Shown here in pieces: positions 24,940 to 33,258 of a stretch of DNA of 45,349 bases. A program made the translations under genes and the position numbers. Each line of letters starts with the position of its first letter. Position 1 is the stretch's first letter. This DNA comes from Acidobacteriota bacterium (GTDB taxonomy: Bacteria; Acidobacteriota; Blastocatellia; Pyrinomonadales; Pyrinomonadaceae). The stretch spans positions 1-45,349 of the forward strand of contig QHXM01000060.1 of the NCBI GenBank assembly GCA_003222945.1, written 5' to 3'. Under the pieces are notes generated by a model. It made no database searches. It was not told the DNA's origin and saw only the letters and a program-made list of their open reading frames with translations.

Positions 24940-25644
24940 TCAGAGTCGTTCGAGAGCCTTCTGCGCTAATTGTTTTGACTTCTTCAGTCGCGTTTCGGCA
25001 TCGTCGGTTCCGCCGATGCTGATTCTTATAAACCTGTCACCTTTCAGAGCGTACAACGCTCCACCAAAGCGGCTCGCGGTCCAGAAAGCTTCGTCGCCAA
25101 TACCTTTGACAGGCTCAGGCGGAGCGCCCTGTTCTTCCTCTTCGCGCTTTTCGCCCTTGTCTTGCTTCTTCTCATCGCGGTCACGTTTTCCTTCGCGCCC
25201 TTCTTCGGCTTTTTCTGCAAAAGTCTTCCGCCAAAACTCTTTCGCGGTCGTCTGGCCTGTCTTCGCCGGATCGGTCTCTGTCACAGCCAGGCTTATGGAC
25301 TTGGCGGAAGTGGGCAGCGCGTAGTAGCACTGTAAGCTAACCAAACCTCCAGATGCCTGCTGGCTCGCTTTCGTCTCCTTCACAGCCTCGCCCTGCACGG
25401 CCTGAACCTCCGCGCTCGTCAGAAGCTGGCAAGGATCAACGCTTCCTTTCGCCACGCCGGGCGAGACGCTCGCAGTCGCGTTTGCATTTACGTTTGCCTG
25501 TCCGGGCGCGGGCGAAACTGTAGCCGTCTGAGCGCTCGTCACGGATTGTTGATTGGCAGAAGATTGCTGATTTGTTGCAGACTCTTTGCAACCACCTATC
25601 AAAACCAGAGAAGAGATTAAAAGTGTAAAGGCACTACGGCGCAT
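24940..25644 (-). CDS. Lipoprotein of unknown function
   Basis: I start the gene at ATG 25644, which follows GGAGGA about 5 bases upstream; it gives a 234-residue protein with the lipobox LIGGC (signal sequence MRRSAFTLLISSLVLIGGCK). The frame is open a further 40 codons, but those codons translate the 7-bp repeat element as MSAFCFLPTAYCFLPS and are not part of the gene. After the lipid-anchored cysteine come a Gln/Ser/Ala-rich linker, a folded part with CQLLTSAEVQAVQGE and LQCYYALP (resembling DUF3558-like lipoproteins), a very charged stretch (about 165-190) and the final GDEAFWTASRFGGALYALKG beta region. The next gene downstream is the phosphoesterase, 90 bases away. Confidence 0.78.
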   Translation of the reverse strand: MRRSAFTLLISSLVLIGGCKESATNQQSSANQQSVTSAQTATVSPAPGQANVNANATASVSPGVAKGSVDPCQLLTSAEVQAVQGEAVKETKASQQASGGLVSLQCYYALPTSAKSISLAVTETDPAKTGQTTAKEFWRKTFAEKAEEGREGKRDRDEKKQDKGEKREEEEQGAPPEPVKGIGDEAFWTASRFGGALYALKGDRFIRISIGGTDDAETRLKKSKQLAQKALERL

Positions 25645-25716
25645 GTAATCCTCCAACATTGGCTGTTTCCGGTCGGCGGATTCTTGCACGGAGACCGCCG
25701 GGGAAGCAAATACGAC

Positions 25717-25823
25717 AGAAGGCAGAAAGCAGTAGGCAGTAGGCAGAAAGCAGAAAGCAGACAAAGCAACAGAGGCTTTTACTGCCTACTGCCTTGTGCC
25801 TTGTGCCTTCTGCCTACTGTTCT
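25717..25823. repeat. Heptamer-word inverted repeat upstream of the lipoprotein gene
   Basis: The left arm (25717-25760) reads AGAAGGC, AGAAAGC, AGTAGGC, AGTAGGC, AGAAAGC, AGAAAGC. The right arm (25781-25823) reads GCCTACT, GCCTTGT, GCCTTGT, GCCTTCT, GCCTACT. The words are related but the arms are not exact complements. It lies between divergent genes (lipoprotein to the left, subtilase to the right), 73 bases outside the lipoprotein start. The rest of the 385-base gap up to 26029 shows no gene. Confidence 0.8.
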
Positions 25824-26029
25824 CAAGAATCCCTCAAGGTTTTCTCAACCCCCCTTCTTAGAATTCAAACTGCTTTCAAGTTTTCCTTTGAAAAACCTGC
25901 GAGAAGAAAGCAGGCGACCAAGTTGAAAAGAGTTCGTTCCTGACAAGGGCGCAAACGGCGAAACGACGCCTGGACGGTCAGGACCAGAGAAAGTGACCCC
26001 TAGCAATACGAATAAGGAGATTCAAGAAC

Positions 26030-29000
26030 ATGATTCGGATACTAAGATTCGTCGCTGTCAGCGCGATAGCTCTCGTCTTATTGAGCGTGCCCTTCTACAT
26101 CTCAAGCGCAGGCACGGGCACAAACACCGTTTCAGTCATCGTACAGTTCAAAGGTGACCCTGCGGCAGTCTATGCGGCTAAGGCGAAGAAGAGCGGATCG
26201 GCTCTATCTAACGATCAGATACGAGCCTACCGCGATCAACTCACCTTGACGCAGAATCAGTTTCTTACTGCGCTCCAGAGCAAGGGAATAAGTTCCCAAC
26301 TCCAAACAATCAACGTCAAGGACACGAACGGCGCGGTCGCTGGCAGCGTGCCTCTTCGCTACACACTCGTCTATAACGGCGTGACTTTGACCGTTCCAGA
26401 ATCCGCCGTCTCAACAATTGCAGGGATGTCGCAGGTGAAGAAAGTTCACTCGAACGGCGTTCTTCATCCAGACCTTGTAAAAAGCGTTGACTACATCGGC
26501 GCGACCAGAGTTTATGGAAAAAATCCGAACGACTTTACGCAGTTCGCAATCAACCCGGACGGCGACGAGGGGCAGGGAATTTACATCGCGGTCATTGACA
26601 CCGGGATCGATTGGACGCACCCGATGTTCGGCGGTGACCCTACGCCTCCGCGTCTTGGCGTTGCGCCAGTCTCTGCATCAGTGCCAACAAACCAGAAGGT
26701 CGTCTATTCGCTTCCGCTCGCTGACATTGTAACGGACGGCTTCGGTCACGGCACGCACGTCGCATCCGAAGCGGCTGGGTATTTGGCGAACGCTCCAGGA
26801 CCGGACGGCGTTCCCGGCACAGCCGACGACATTCCCATTCACGGCGTCGCGCCGCAAGCCAAATTGATGTCCTACAAAGTGTGCAGCGATACGCTCTCGA
26901 CTGTGAGCGAGGCTGGAGTAGCTTTGGGCGGGTGCTTCTCCTCGAACATCATCATGGCGATTGAAGACTCTGTGTCGCCGCAGACGGTTGACTTGCAGCC
27001 GAAGCCCGTTGCGAATGTCATCAACATGAGCCTTGGCGGAGCGGGTGGACCGGACGAACCGACCGCAGTCGCAGCCGACAACGCAACGCTTATGGGCGCA
27101 AGCGTCGTCGCTGCTGCCGGAAATTCTGGACCGGGCGAAGGGACCGTTGGTTCACCTGGCTCAGGCCGTCGCGTCATCTCTCCTGCGGCCAACTCAGACC
27201 CGGCATCGCACGCCAACTGGTCCGCAGAAGTTGTTTCGCCAAACTCTTTCAGTCAATCCAGAACAGGCGCAGTCACGCCCGCAAGCAGCTTCTCAACACA
27301 GCAGGGCTTCGCTCGCCTGAAGCTCTACCCGATGGCAGGAACTCCGGCTCCGCCCGATAGCTCTTTCGCGCAGTATTATGCGCTCGTTGATAACCCGACC
27401 GTGGCGTGGCCTTCGTCCGTGAGCGGTCGCATCGCGCTTATTAAAGATTCCGGCGTAGTGTCTGCGACCTTCTTCGACATCTGCACGCAGGCTGTCAACG
27501 CTGGCGCAGTCGGCGTCCTACTCGATAGCACCGTGACCAGCCCGACTGCCGTCAGGTGCTCAATCCCTGCGGCCAACATCATGGACGCGGACGCACAGGT
27601 TCTCATCCACGGCATGACTTCGGATGGCAGCACGCCAGCGAACGGCGCTCTCTCGCAGTTTCCGGTTCGCATGAACCCGGACTTCGACATCCCGTTCGTA
27701 GGCGACACAGCAATCTTTAGTTCGCGCGGTCCTGTTCAGGGTTACGGACAGGTGAAGCCGGACATCTCCGCTCCGGGCGTGAATATCTTAGGAGCAGTTC
27801 CGCCAGCGAGCGCCATCTCCGCGCTATTCGGCTTCTCAAACGGAGTCAACTACGCGGCCATCAGCGGCACAAGCATGGCAACGCCGCACACGGCTGGTTC
27901 AGTCGCGCTCATCAGACAGGCACACCCGGATTGGACGCCAGACACGATCCGCACCGTTCTAATCAACACAGCAACCAACATGCGCGACTTGAACCGCACG
28001 CCGAAGGCTGACGGCCTAAGCGCAAACGCAGTCAACGAGCAGGGCGGCGGTCTCATTGATGTCGCACATGCGATCAACGCGAAGGCTTTGATGGGCGTCG
28101 CGGGCGATGGTGTAAGCAAGCCTACGATCTTAGGCAGCCATTCATTCGGCGAAGTTCCCGTCACCAACAATCGCTCGACCACGACGCAGTCTGTTACGGT
28201 CACGATTCAAGACATATCGGGTCAGGGCGGGGCATACAATCTTGCAGTTGCCAACAACCGCGACCTGCAACAGAACGGCATCAGCGTTTCGACATCACAG
28301 TCGAGCGTAACAGTCCCAGCCGGAGGCACTGCCTCCTATACGGTCAACGTCACCTTTGACGGCAACGCTATACGCGACCCGAACGTTGCGGAGGCTATTG
28401 TTAGTGGCAACACTGTCTCTTACATACAGAGACCGCTAGAGTTGCAGTGGTACGTCACGGCTCAGCGCGCGGACGGCGGCGAGTCGCTCCGTATGCCTTT
28501 CTACTACAAGCCCGCTCCGTCCGTTCCATCGGCGGCGAATGTGACGAGCACTACGACACCGAACACCGGAACAATCCTGGCCGGAGACAACGACCTGCAA
28601 ACGGTTGCGGGCGTCACCTATCAGGACTTTCCTGTTCAGGCAGACTCGCAAACGCTCAAGCTCAGCGCCGATCTGGATTTCTTCCAGGTCGTCAACGGAA
28701 CGTTCGCAGACCTTGACCTCTACTTGTTAGACCCGGATGGTAACGTCGTAGCCAAATCAACCGCGCCGGGTGGACCGGAGCACGCTGACTATTCAGTCAC
28801 ACGCACGGGCACATACACCTGGCGCGTGACCGGATCATTGAACGCGGCGACTGACTTCACTCTGAACACAGTGAAGACGAGCACAACGGCTATCCCGCCC
28901 GCGCTACAGCAACCGGCAGGCGATTACGTTGATGCTTCAGGCAATCACGTTGACTTCGATGGCAGTTTCAACTTGCAGTGGCAGCCAACGGGTGGCGAGC

Positions 29001-29725
29001 AAGGGTTCGAGGTCGAGCAATCAACAGACAATCAGAACTGGCAGGTTGTAGGCAGCGTCGCGGGCAACACGAACAGCTTTGCAGTGTCTGGTCTGGCGGA
29101 CGCCACGACCTACTACTTCCGCGTCCGCGCTATCTATCCCGGACAGATTGGTAAGTACGTTACGCCGCCGAGCAACGTAATCAGTGTGCTCATCAATCAG
29201 CGCAATCTCGTTGACATCACGAACCAGACTAAGTCTGCGATGTCGAACGTCTCGTTCGCGGGTGGTGTCTTCCAGCTTGACCTGAACTTGACCAACCAGT
29301 CTGGCAACACGTACCTGCCTGTGCTCTCGTTCAACGTCGTCGGCATCCACTCGACATCGAACACCGTTAAGGCAATCAACCCAGACAGCGGCGGCGATGG
29401 AACGAGCACGGCGTCGGCGGCCACGTTCGATTACTCGCATCAACTCGGAGATGAACTGTTCAGTCCGAACGAGACAACGGGCAATCGAACATTAAAATTC
29501 CAGGACAGCGCATCCGAGATGTTCAGCTTCGATGCTCTCGTCACGGCTTACACGGGAACTTCCGGTTCATCAAGCTCTGGCTCGTCTGCTGCGACGCAAA
29601 CCGGTTCGAGCAGCACGAGCGGCGGTCTGACAAGTCCGCTATCGCAGATCAAAGCCGTGATGCGATTCACAGTGAATCCTCTGACCAAGAGTGTTTCGGC
29701 GCAGGTGGTGAGCTTGAAACTCTGA
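26030..29725 (+). CDS. Secreted subtilisin-like serine protease (S8), multidomain
   Basis: The 1231-residue exported enzyme has a signal peptide (about 1-27), an I9-like propeptide region (about 30-145, with VIVQFKGDP), then the S8 domain. The catalytic triad is Asp190 (AVIDTGID), His240 (GHGTHVA) and Ser615 (SGTSMATPHTAG). A long insertion between His and Ser contains a PA-type domain. Beta domains follow (about 690-850), then a pre-peptidase C-terminal-like domain (DLDLYLLDPDGNVVAKST), a fibronectin type III module (about 985-1055) and a final beta domain (1059-1231) with a Ser/Gly/Thr-rich loop. It degrades proteins outside the cell. GGAGA supports ATG 26030. The last domain recurs in the next gene. 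Confidence 0.93.
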   Translation: MIRILRFVAVSAIALVLLSVPFYISSAGTGTNTVSVIVQFKGDPAAVYAAKAKKSGSALSNDQIRAYRDQLTLTQNQFLTALQSKGISSQLQTINVKDTNGAVAGSVPLRYTLVYNGVTLTVPESAVSTIAGMSQVKKVHSNGVLHPDLVKSVDYIGATRVYGKNPNDFTQFAINPDGDEGQGIYIAVIDTGIDWTHPMFGGDPTPPRLGVAPVSASVPTNQKVVYSLPLADIVTDGFGHGTHVASEAAGYLANAPGPDGVPGTADDIPIHGVAPQAKLMSYKVCSDTLSTVSEAGVALGGCFSSNIIMAIEDSVSPQTVDLQPKPVANVINMSLGGAGGPDEPTAVAADNATLMGASVVAAAGNSGPGEGTVGSPGSGRRVISPAANSDPASHANWSAEVVSPNSFSQSRTGAVTPASSFSTQQGFARLKLYPMAGTPAPPDSSFAQYYALVDNPTVAWPSSVSGRIALIKDSGVVSATFFDICTQAVNAGAVGVLLDSTVTSPTAVRCSIPAANIMDADAQVLIHGMTSDGSTPANGALSQFPVRMNPDFDIPFVGDTAIFSSRGPVQGYGQVKPDISAPGVNILGAVPPASAISALFGFSNGVNYAAISGTSMATPHTAGSVALIRQAHPDWTPDTIRTVLINTATNMRDLNRTPKADGLSANAVNEQGGGLIDVAHAINAKALMGVAGDGVSKPTILGSHSFGEVPVTNNRSTTTQSVTVTIQDISGQGGAYNLAVANNRDLQQNGISVSTSQSSVTVPAGGTASYTVNVTFDGNAIRDPNVAEAIVSGNTVSYIQRPLELQWYVTAQRADGGESLRMPFYYKPAPSVPSAANVTSTTTPNTGTILAGDNDLQTVAGVTYQDFPVQADSQTLKLSADLDFFQVVNGTFADLDLYLLDPDGNVVAKSTAPGGPEHADYSVTRTGTYTWRVTGSLNAATDFTLNTVKTSTTAIPPALQQPAGDYVDASGNHVDFDGSFNLQWQPTGGEQGFEVEQSTDNQNWQVVGSVAGNTNSFAVSGLADATTYYFRVRAIYPGQIGKYVTPPSNVISVLINQRNLVDITNQTKSAMSNVSFAGGVFQLDLNLTNQSGNTYLPVLSFNVVGIHSTSNTVKAINPDSGGDGTSTASAATFDYSHQLGDELFSPNETTGNRTLKFQDSASEMFSFDALVTAYTGTSGSSSSGSSAATQTGSSSTSGGLTSPLSQIKAVMRFTVNPLTKSVSAQVVSLKL

Positions 29726-29738
29726 CGCTTTAACTACT

Positions 29739-29782
29739 CGATGAGAGCCAGACAGTAAGTAATGTGTGTCTGGCTCTTATCG
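29739..29782 (+). terminator. Hairpin between two secreted-protein genes
   Basis: CGATGAGAGCCAGACA (29739-29754) and TGTCTGGCTCTTATCG (29767-29782) pair at 15 of 16 positions around a 12-base loop. It lies 13 bases after the subtilase stop codon and probably terminates that transcript; the T-tract is poor. Confidence 0.6.
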
Positions 29783-29867
29783 ATTGTTCACATCGAGCGA
29801 TGAAGGGAATAGTTCGTCAAACCGAAGTTGAATGATTGTCATGAATGAGGCATTGAGGAGGCCAGCG

Positions 29868-32800
29868 ATGAAAGCGAGAGCTAGAAGCTATAATTTTAGA
29901 AGACCGCTGATACTAGGCATTATCTTAGCGATGGCAGCGACGGTTCTGTTCATGCCGCTCGTTCGCACAAGAGCGCAGAACTCTTCCTCTGGAACGATTC
30001 ACGCTACCGACACATCGGCAGTGACCTGGACGGGCGCGTCGCTCACGGCAGGAGCGGCCAATACTGAGTCCACATGTCAGGAGGGCATCAACTGCGACAC
30101 CTACACGCTGAGCGTAGCAGGCACGAAGGACGACTGGGCTGGAAAGCGCGTGCAGGTTCAATTGAACTGGCAGGTCAGCGCAAACGAATACGACATCTAC
30201 GTTCATCAAGGCTCGCTCAGCGGACCACTTGTGACTTCTTCGCTTCAAGGCCCTGGTCTAACAAACCAGGTGGCATTCATTGACGTGTCACAGTGGGGCA
30301 CAGGCACTTTCGTCATACACGTTGCTTACGACACAGCTTTCGCAGCGCCTGCGGACCATTATCAGGGAGCTATCTCGTCGGTCGCAGAGACGCCTACGCC
30401 TCCGCCAACAGCGCCCCAGGATGCAGGTCCGAAGGTCGGCTACCAGAACTTTGAAGCGCCCGGCGTTCTGACAAACGTGACTCAAACAAGCTCAGGCGCA
30501 GCGACCGTCGAATACATGGGACGCGGCGCGGGCGAGCCTTCAATCGGAGCGAACTGGACGACAGGCGTTGTCAACTTCCAATCGGACCTTGAAACTCTCT
30601 TCGTAACATTCAACGACAGTCCGAGCGGAACAACCGCAAGTTGGGTTAATCGTCCCGCACCGACTTCTCAGTTTATAGATTCCGATCCCATTGGTTTCAC
30701 TGATCGCCAGACGGGGCGCGTCTTCGCAGGCGAACTGACACTGGTCTCGCCAACCTGCAAGACATCCTTCTCGGACGATGACGGCAAGACCTGGGTGCCG
30801 ACTAATGGAAGCGGCATTGCGTCGGGCTTTGACCACGAAACAATCGGCGGCGGACCATTTCACGCGCCACTGACCAGACCAACGGGCGTTCCCGGTCTTT
30901 ACCCGAACGCAGTCTATTTCTGCTCGCAGGATTTGGAGACGGCCTTCTGCTCGCGCTCAGATGACGGCGGTGTCACATTCGGACCATCCATTCCGATGTA
31001 CATCTTCACTCAATGCGTAGGCATACACGGGCACGTGAAGGTCGGACCAGATGGCACGGTCTATGTTCCGAACAACAACTGCAACGGCGAAGGCGCTGTC
31101 GTCGTTTCCGAAGATAACGGAACGTCCTGGAGCGTTAACCCTGTTCACAATGCGACGGTTGACACATCGCCAGGCACAGGCGATCCCGCGCTTGCGATTG
31201 ATAATAATGGTCGCGTCTATTTCGGTATGGGAAGCGCAAACTCCTCGGCAGCCGTAGCAACCTCTGACGATCACGGCAAGACATGGAACAACATCTACAA
31301 CGTCAGCGATGTTTACGCTCTGAAGAACGTAAGAGACCCGGCTGCGGTTGCAGGCGACGCCGGACGCGCGGCCATAGCCTTCTACGGCTCGACCACACCG
31401 GGAGTTGGCGAAGGCCCAGATTTTCCTGGCGTCTGGCATCTGTATGTAGCCGAGACGTTTGACGGAGGACAGACTTGGACGACAACGGATGTAACGCCCG
31501 GCGCTCCAATTCAGCGCGGAGGCATCTGGACGCAGGGCGGCGCAAACATCAGCCGCAATCTTCTGGACTTCTTCGACATCACGATTGACAAACAGGGTCG
31601 CGTTCTAATCGGCTACGTCAACGGCTGCGCAGGTGGAGCGTGCGCGCAGGCTGCGCCGAACGCTTCGGGCAACGCTTACTCGGCGGTTGCGACCATAGCT
31701 CGTCAATCCAACGGTCGTCGTCTGATTGCTCGATACGATCCGCCGAATGCTATGAGTGCAACTTCCACGCCTGGAATGCCACTCGTGACCGAGCGCAGAA
31801 TTGATAACGTGGTCCATCTCGGCTGGTCCGAAGCGGACACGGGCAACTCTGCTATTCAAAGCTACAAGATCATGCGCGGCACGACGAGCGGCGGCGAGAC
31901 TCTTCTTGCGACCGTTCCGGGAACGCAGACGACTTATGATGACACGACGGCCACGGACATAAGCAAGACCTACTACTACGAGGTGCTCGCAGTAAACGGC
32001 GTCGGCACATCTGCTGCGAAGAACGAAATCGTCGCGCCTTATGTCGGCGACACTTGCAACGGTGTCATCATTCACCGCAACGATCCGTCGCACCCAGAAG
32101 CTTACGGCGGCACAGTCGTTGCGCCTCCGCTTCCATCACTCTTAATTGATTACGTCGCCGTGGGCGAGCCTACGGGAACGAACAACCTGATGTTCAAGAT
32201 GAAAGTCGGCGACCTGAGTTCTATTCCGCCTAACAGCCGTTGGCGAATAGTATGGGACTCGAAAGAGGCTGAAGGTCAGCAATATTATGTCGGCATGACC
32301 AGCGACGCGAGTGGAGCTACGAGCTTCGAGTACGGCACGCTCGCAGACGCAGGCGTTCCAGCCATTCTCATCGTGAGCGAAACGATGCGCGGAACGCCCG
32401 ACCCGGCGAGCAACTACCAAAAGGACGGCACGATCACCATCTACATGCCGAAGTCTGCCGTCGGCAATCCGCAGCCCGGCGACCTGCTCGGCGCTGTGAA
32501 CGGCAGGACCATAACAGCCGACACTCCTGCGACCAATACGCTTGAGCGTTCGACAGTGTTCGTGGACCACACGTTCGTCAAAGGCCAGGCAGACAATAGC
32601 TATCCGGCTGCGACCTACATGATCGCGGGCAACAACTCTTGCTCGCCACTCATAGAGCAGATGGTCAATCAACTCGTTGGCCTGCAAGCGAGCAATCCAA
32701 CGGCAGCGCCGGGCCTGAGCGGTTACGATCTCAGCATCAAGGACACTTCAGCGCAGACAATTTACACGCCGCTGAGCGCCGAAGTTGCCCAACTGAGTTC

Positions 32801-33176
32801 TACGTCCGGCAAGGTCACGGTTGCGAACGCAGACAACGGACTGAAGGGAGCAGGCGCGTCCTGGGACTACTCTGCGAGCGTTGGCACAGACAACGTGCTC
32901 TCCTCGAATGAAGTTTCAGGCGCACGCACGCTTCGTTTCAACAACCCGAATAATGAACCGTTCTCTGTAACGTTCAACGTCATAGGCAGCCTTGCTCGAA
33001 CCAGCACAAGCGGGTCTGGTGGCACTCAGACGAGCAGTAACAGCAGTAGCACGACGACAAGCACTTCGTCTGGAACAACCAGCGCGCTGCCTACTGGAAC
33101 GATTAAGAGCGCGGTCTTCAAGGTGACTTATAACCCGCTGCTCAATTCTGTGAAGATTGAGTTGGTGAGTTTCTAA
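29868..33176 (+). CDS. Secreted sialidase-like (BNR/Asp-box) propeller protein with fibronectin domain
   Basis: I start at ATG 29868 because GAGGAGG lies 6 bases upstream; it gives 1102 residues with a signal sequence (RPLILGIILAMAATVLF). Two earlier in-frame ATGs lack a ribosome-binding site. A beta module (about 35-180) resembles pre-peptidase C-terminal domains. A sialidase-type propeller follows, with several Asp boxes: SDDDGKTW, RSDDGGVTF, SEDNGTSW, TSDDHGKTW, ETFDGGQTW. Next come a fibronectin type III module (about 635-715), a beta-rich region of ~200 residues and a C-terminal beta domain (949-1102) shared with the subtilase upstream. The Arg triad of true sialidases was not confirmed, so the substrate is open. 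Confidence 0.82.
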   Translation: MKARARSYNFRRPLILGIILAMAATVLFMPLVRTRAQNSSSGTIHATDTSAVTWTGASLTAGAANTESTCQEGINCDTYTLSVAGTKDDWAGKRVQVQLNWQVSANEYDIYVHQGSLSGPLVTSSLQGPGLTNQVAFIDVSQWGTGTFVIHVAYDTAFAAPADHYQGAISSVAETPTPPPTAPQDAGPKVGYQNFEAPGVLTNVTQTSSGAATVEYMGRGAGEPSIGANWTTGVVNFQSDLETLFVTFNDSPSGTTASWVNRPAPTSQFIDSDPIGFTDRQTGRVFAGELTLVSPTCKTSFSDDDGKTWVPTNGSGIASGFDHETIGGGPFHAPLTRPTGVPGLYPNAVYFCSQDLETAFCSRSDDGGVTFGPSIPMYIFTQCVGIHGHVKVGPDGTVYVPNNNCNGEGAVVVSEDNGTSWSVNPVHNATVDTSPGTGDPALAIDNNGRVYFGMGSANSSAAVATSDDHGKTWNNIYNVSDVYALKNVRDPAAVAGDAGRAAIAFYGSTTPGVGEGPDFPGVWHLYVAETFDGGQTWTTTDVTPGAPIQRGGIWTQGGANISRNLLDFFDITIDKQGRVLIGYVNGCAGGACAQAAPNASGNAYSAVATIARQSNGRRLIARYDPPNAMSATSTPGMPLVTERRIDNVVHLGWSEADTGNSAIQSYKIMRGTTSGGETLLATVPGTQTTYDDTTATDISKTYYYEVLAVNGVGTSAAKNEIVAPYVGDTCNGVIIHRNDPSHPEAYGGTVVAPPLPSLLIDYVAVGEPTGTNNLMFKMKVGDLSSIPPNSRWRIVWDSKEAEGQQYYVGMTSDASGATSFEYGTLADAGVPAILIVSETMRGTPDPASNYQKDGTITIYMPKSAVGNPQPGDLLGAVNGRTITADTPATNTLERSTVFVDHTFVKGQADNSYPAATYMIAGNNSCSPLIEQMVNQLVGLQASNPTAAPGLSGYDLSIKDTSAQTIYTPLSAEVAQLSSTSGKVTVANADNGLKGAGASWDYSASVGTDNVLSSNEVSGARTLRFNNPNNEPFSVTFNVIGSLARTSTSGSGGTQTSSNSSSTTTSTSSGTTSALPTGTIKSAVFKVTYNPLLNSVKIELVSF

Positions 33177-33196
33177 CCAGTAGAAGCTGAGCTTCA

Positions 33197-33242
33197 AGAG
33201 AAAGAGCACACGACTCAAGCAAGAGTCGTGTGCTCTTTCTCT
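33197..33242. terminator. Bidirectional terminator-like hairpin
   Basis: Perfect 20-bp arms (33197-33216 and 33223-33242; AGAGAAAGAGCACACGACTC) surround a 6-base loop between two convergent genes. The A/G-rich foot on one side and T/C-rich foot on the other give T-rich 3' ends in both directions. Confidence 0.8.
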
Positions 33243-33258
33243 CTAACATCGGCTCTGT

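Noticed and set aside
29832-29867. Earlier start (ATG 29832) for the sialidase-like gene
   Set aside because: The ATG at 29868 has GAGGAGG at ideal distance and starts a normal signal peptide, whereas the earlier one has neither.
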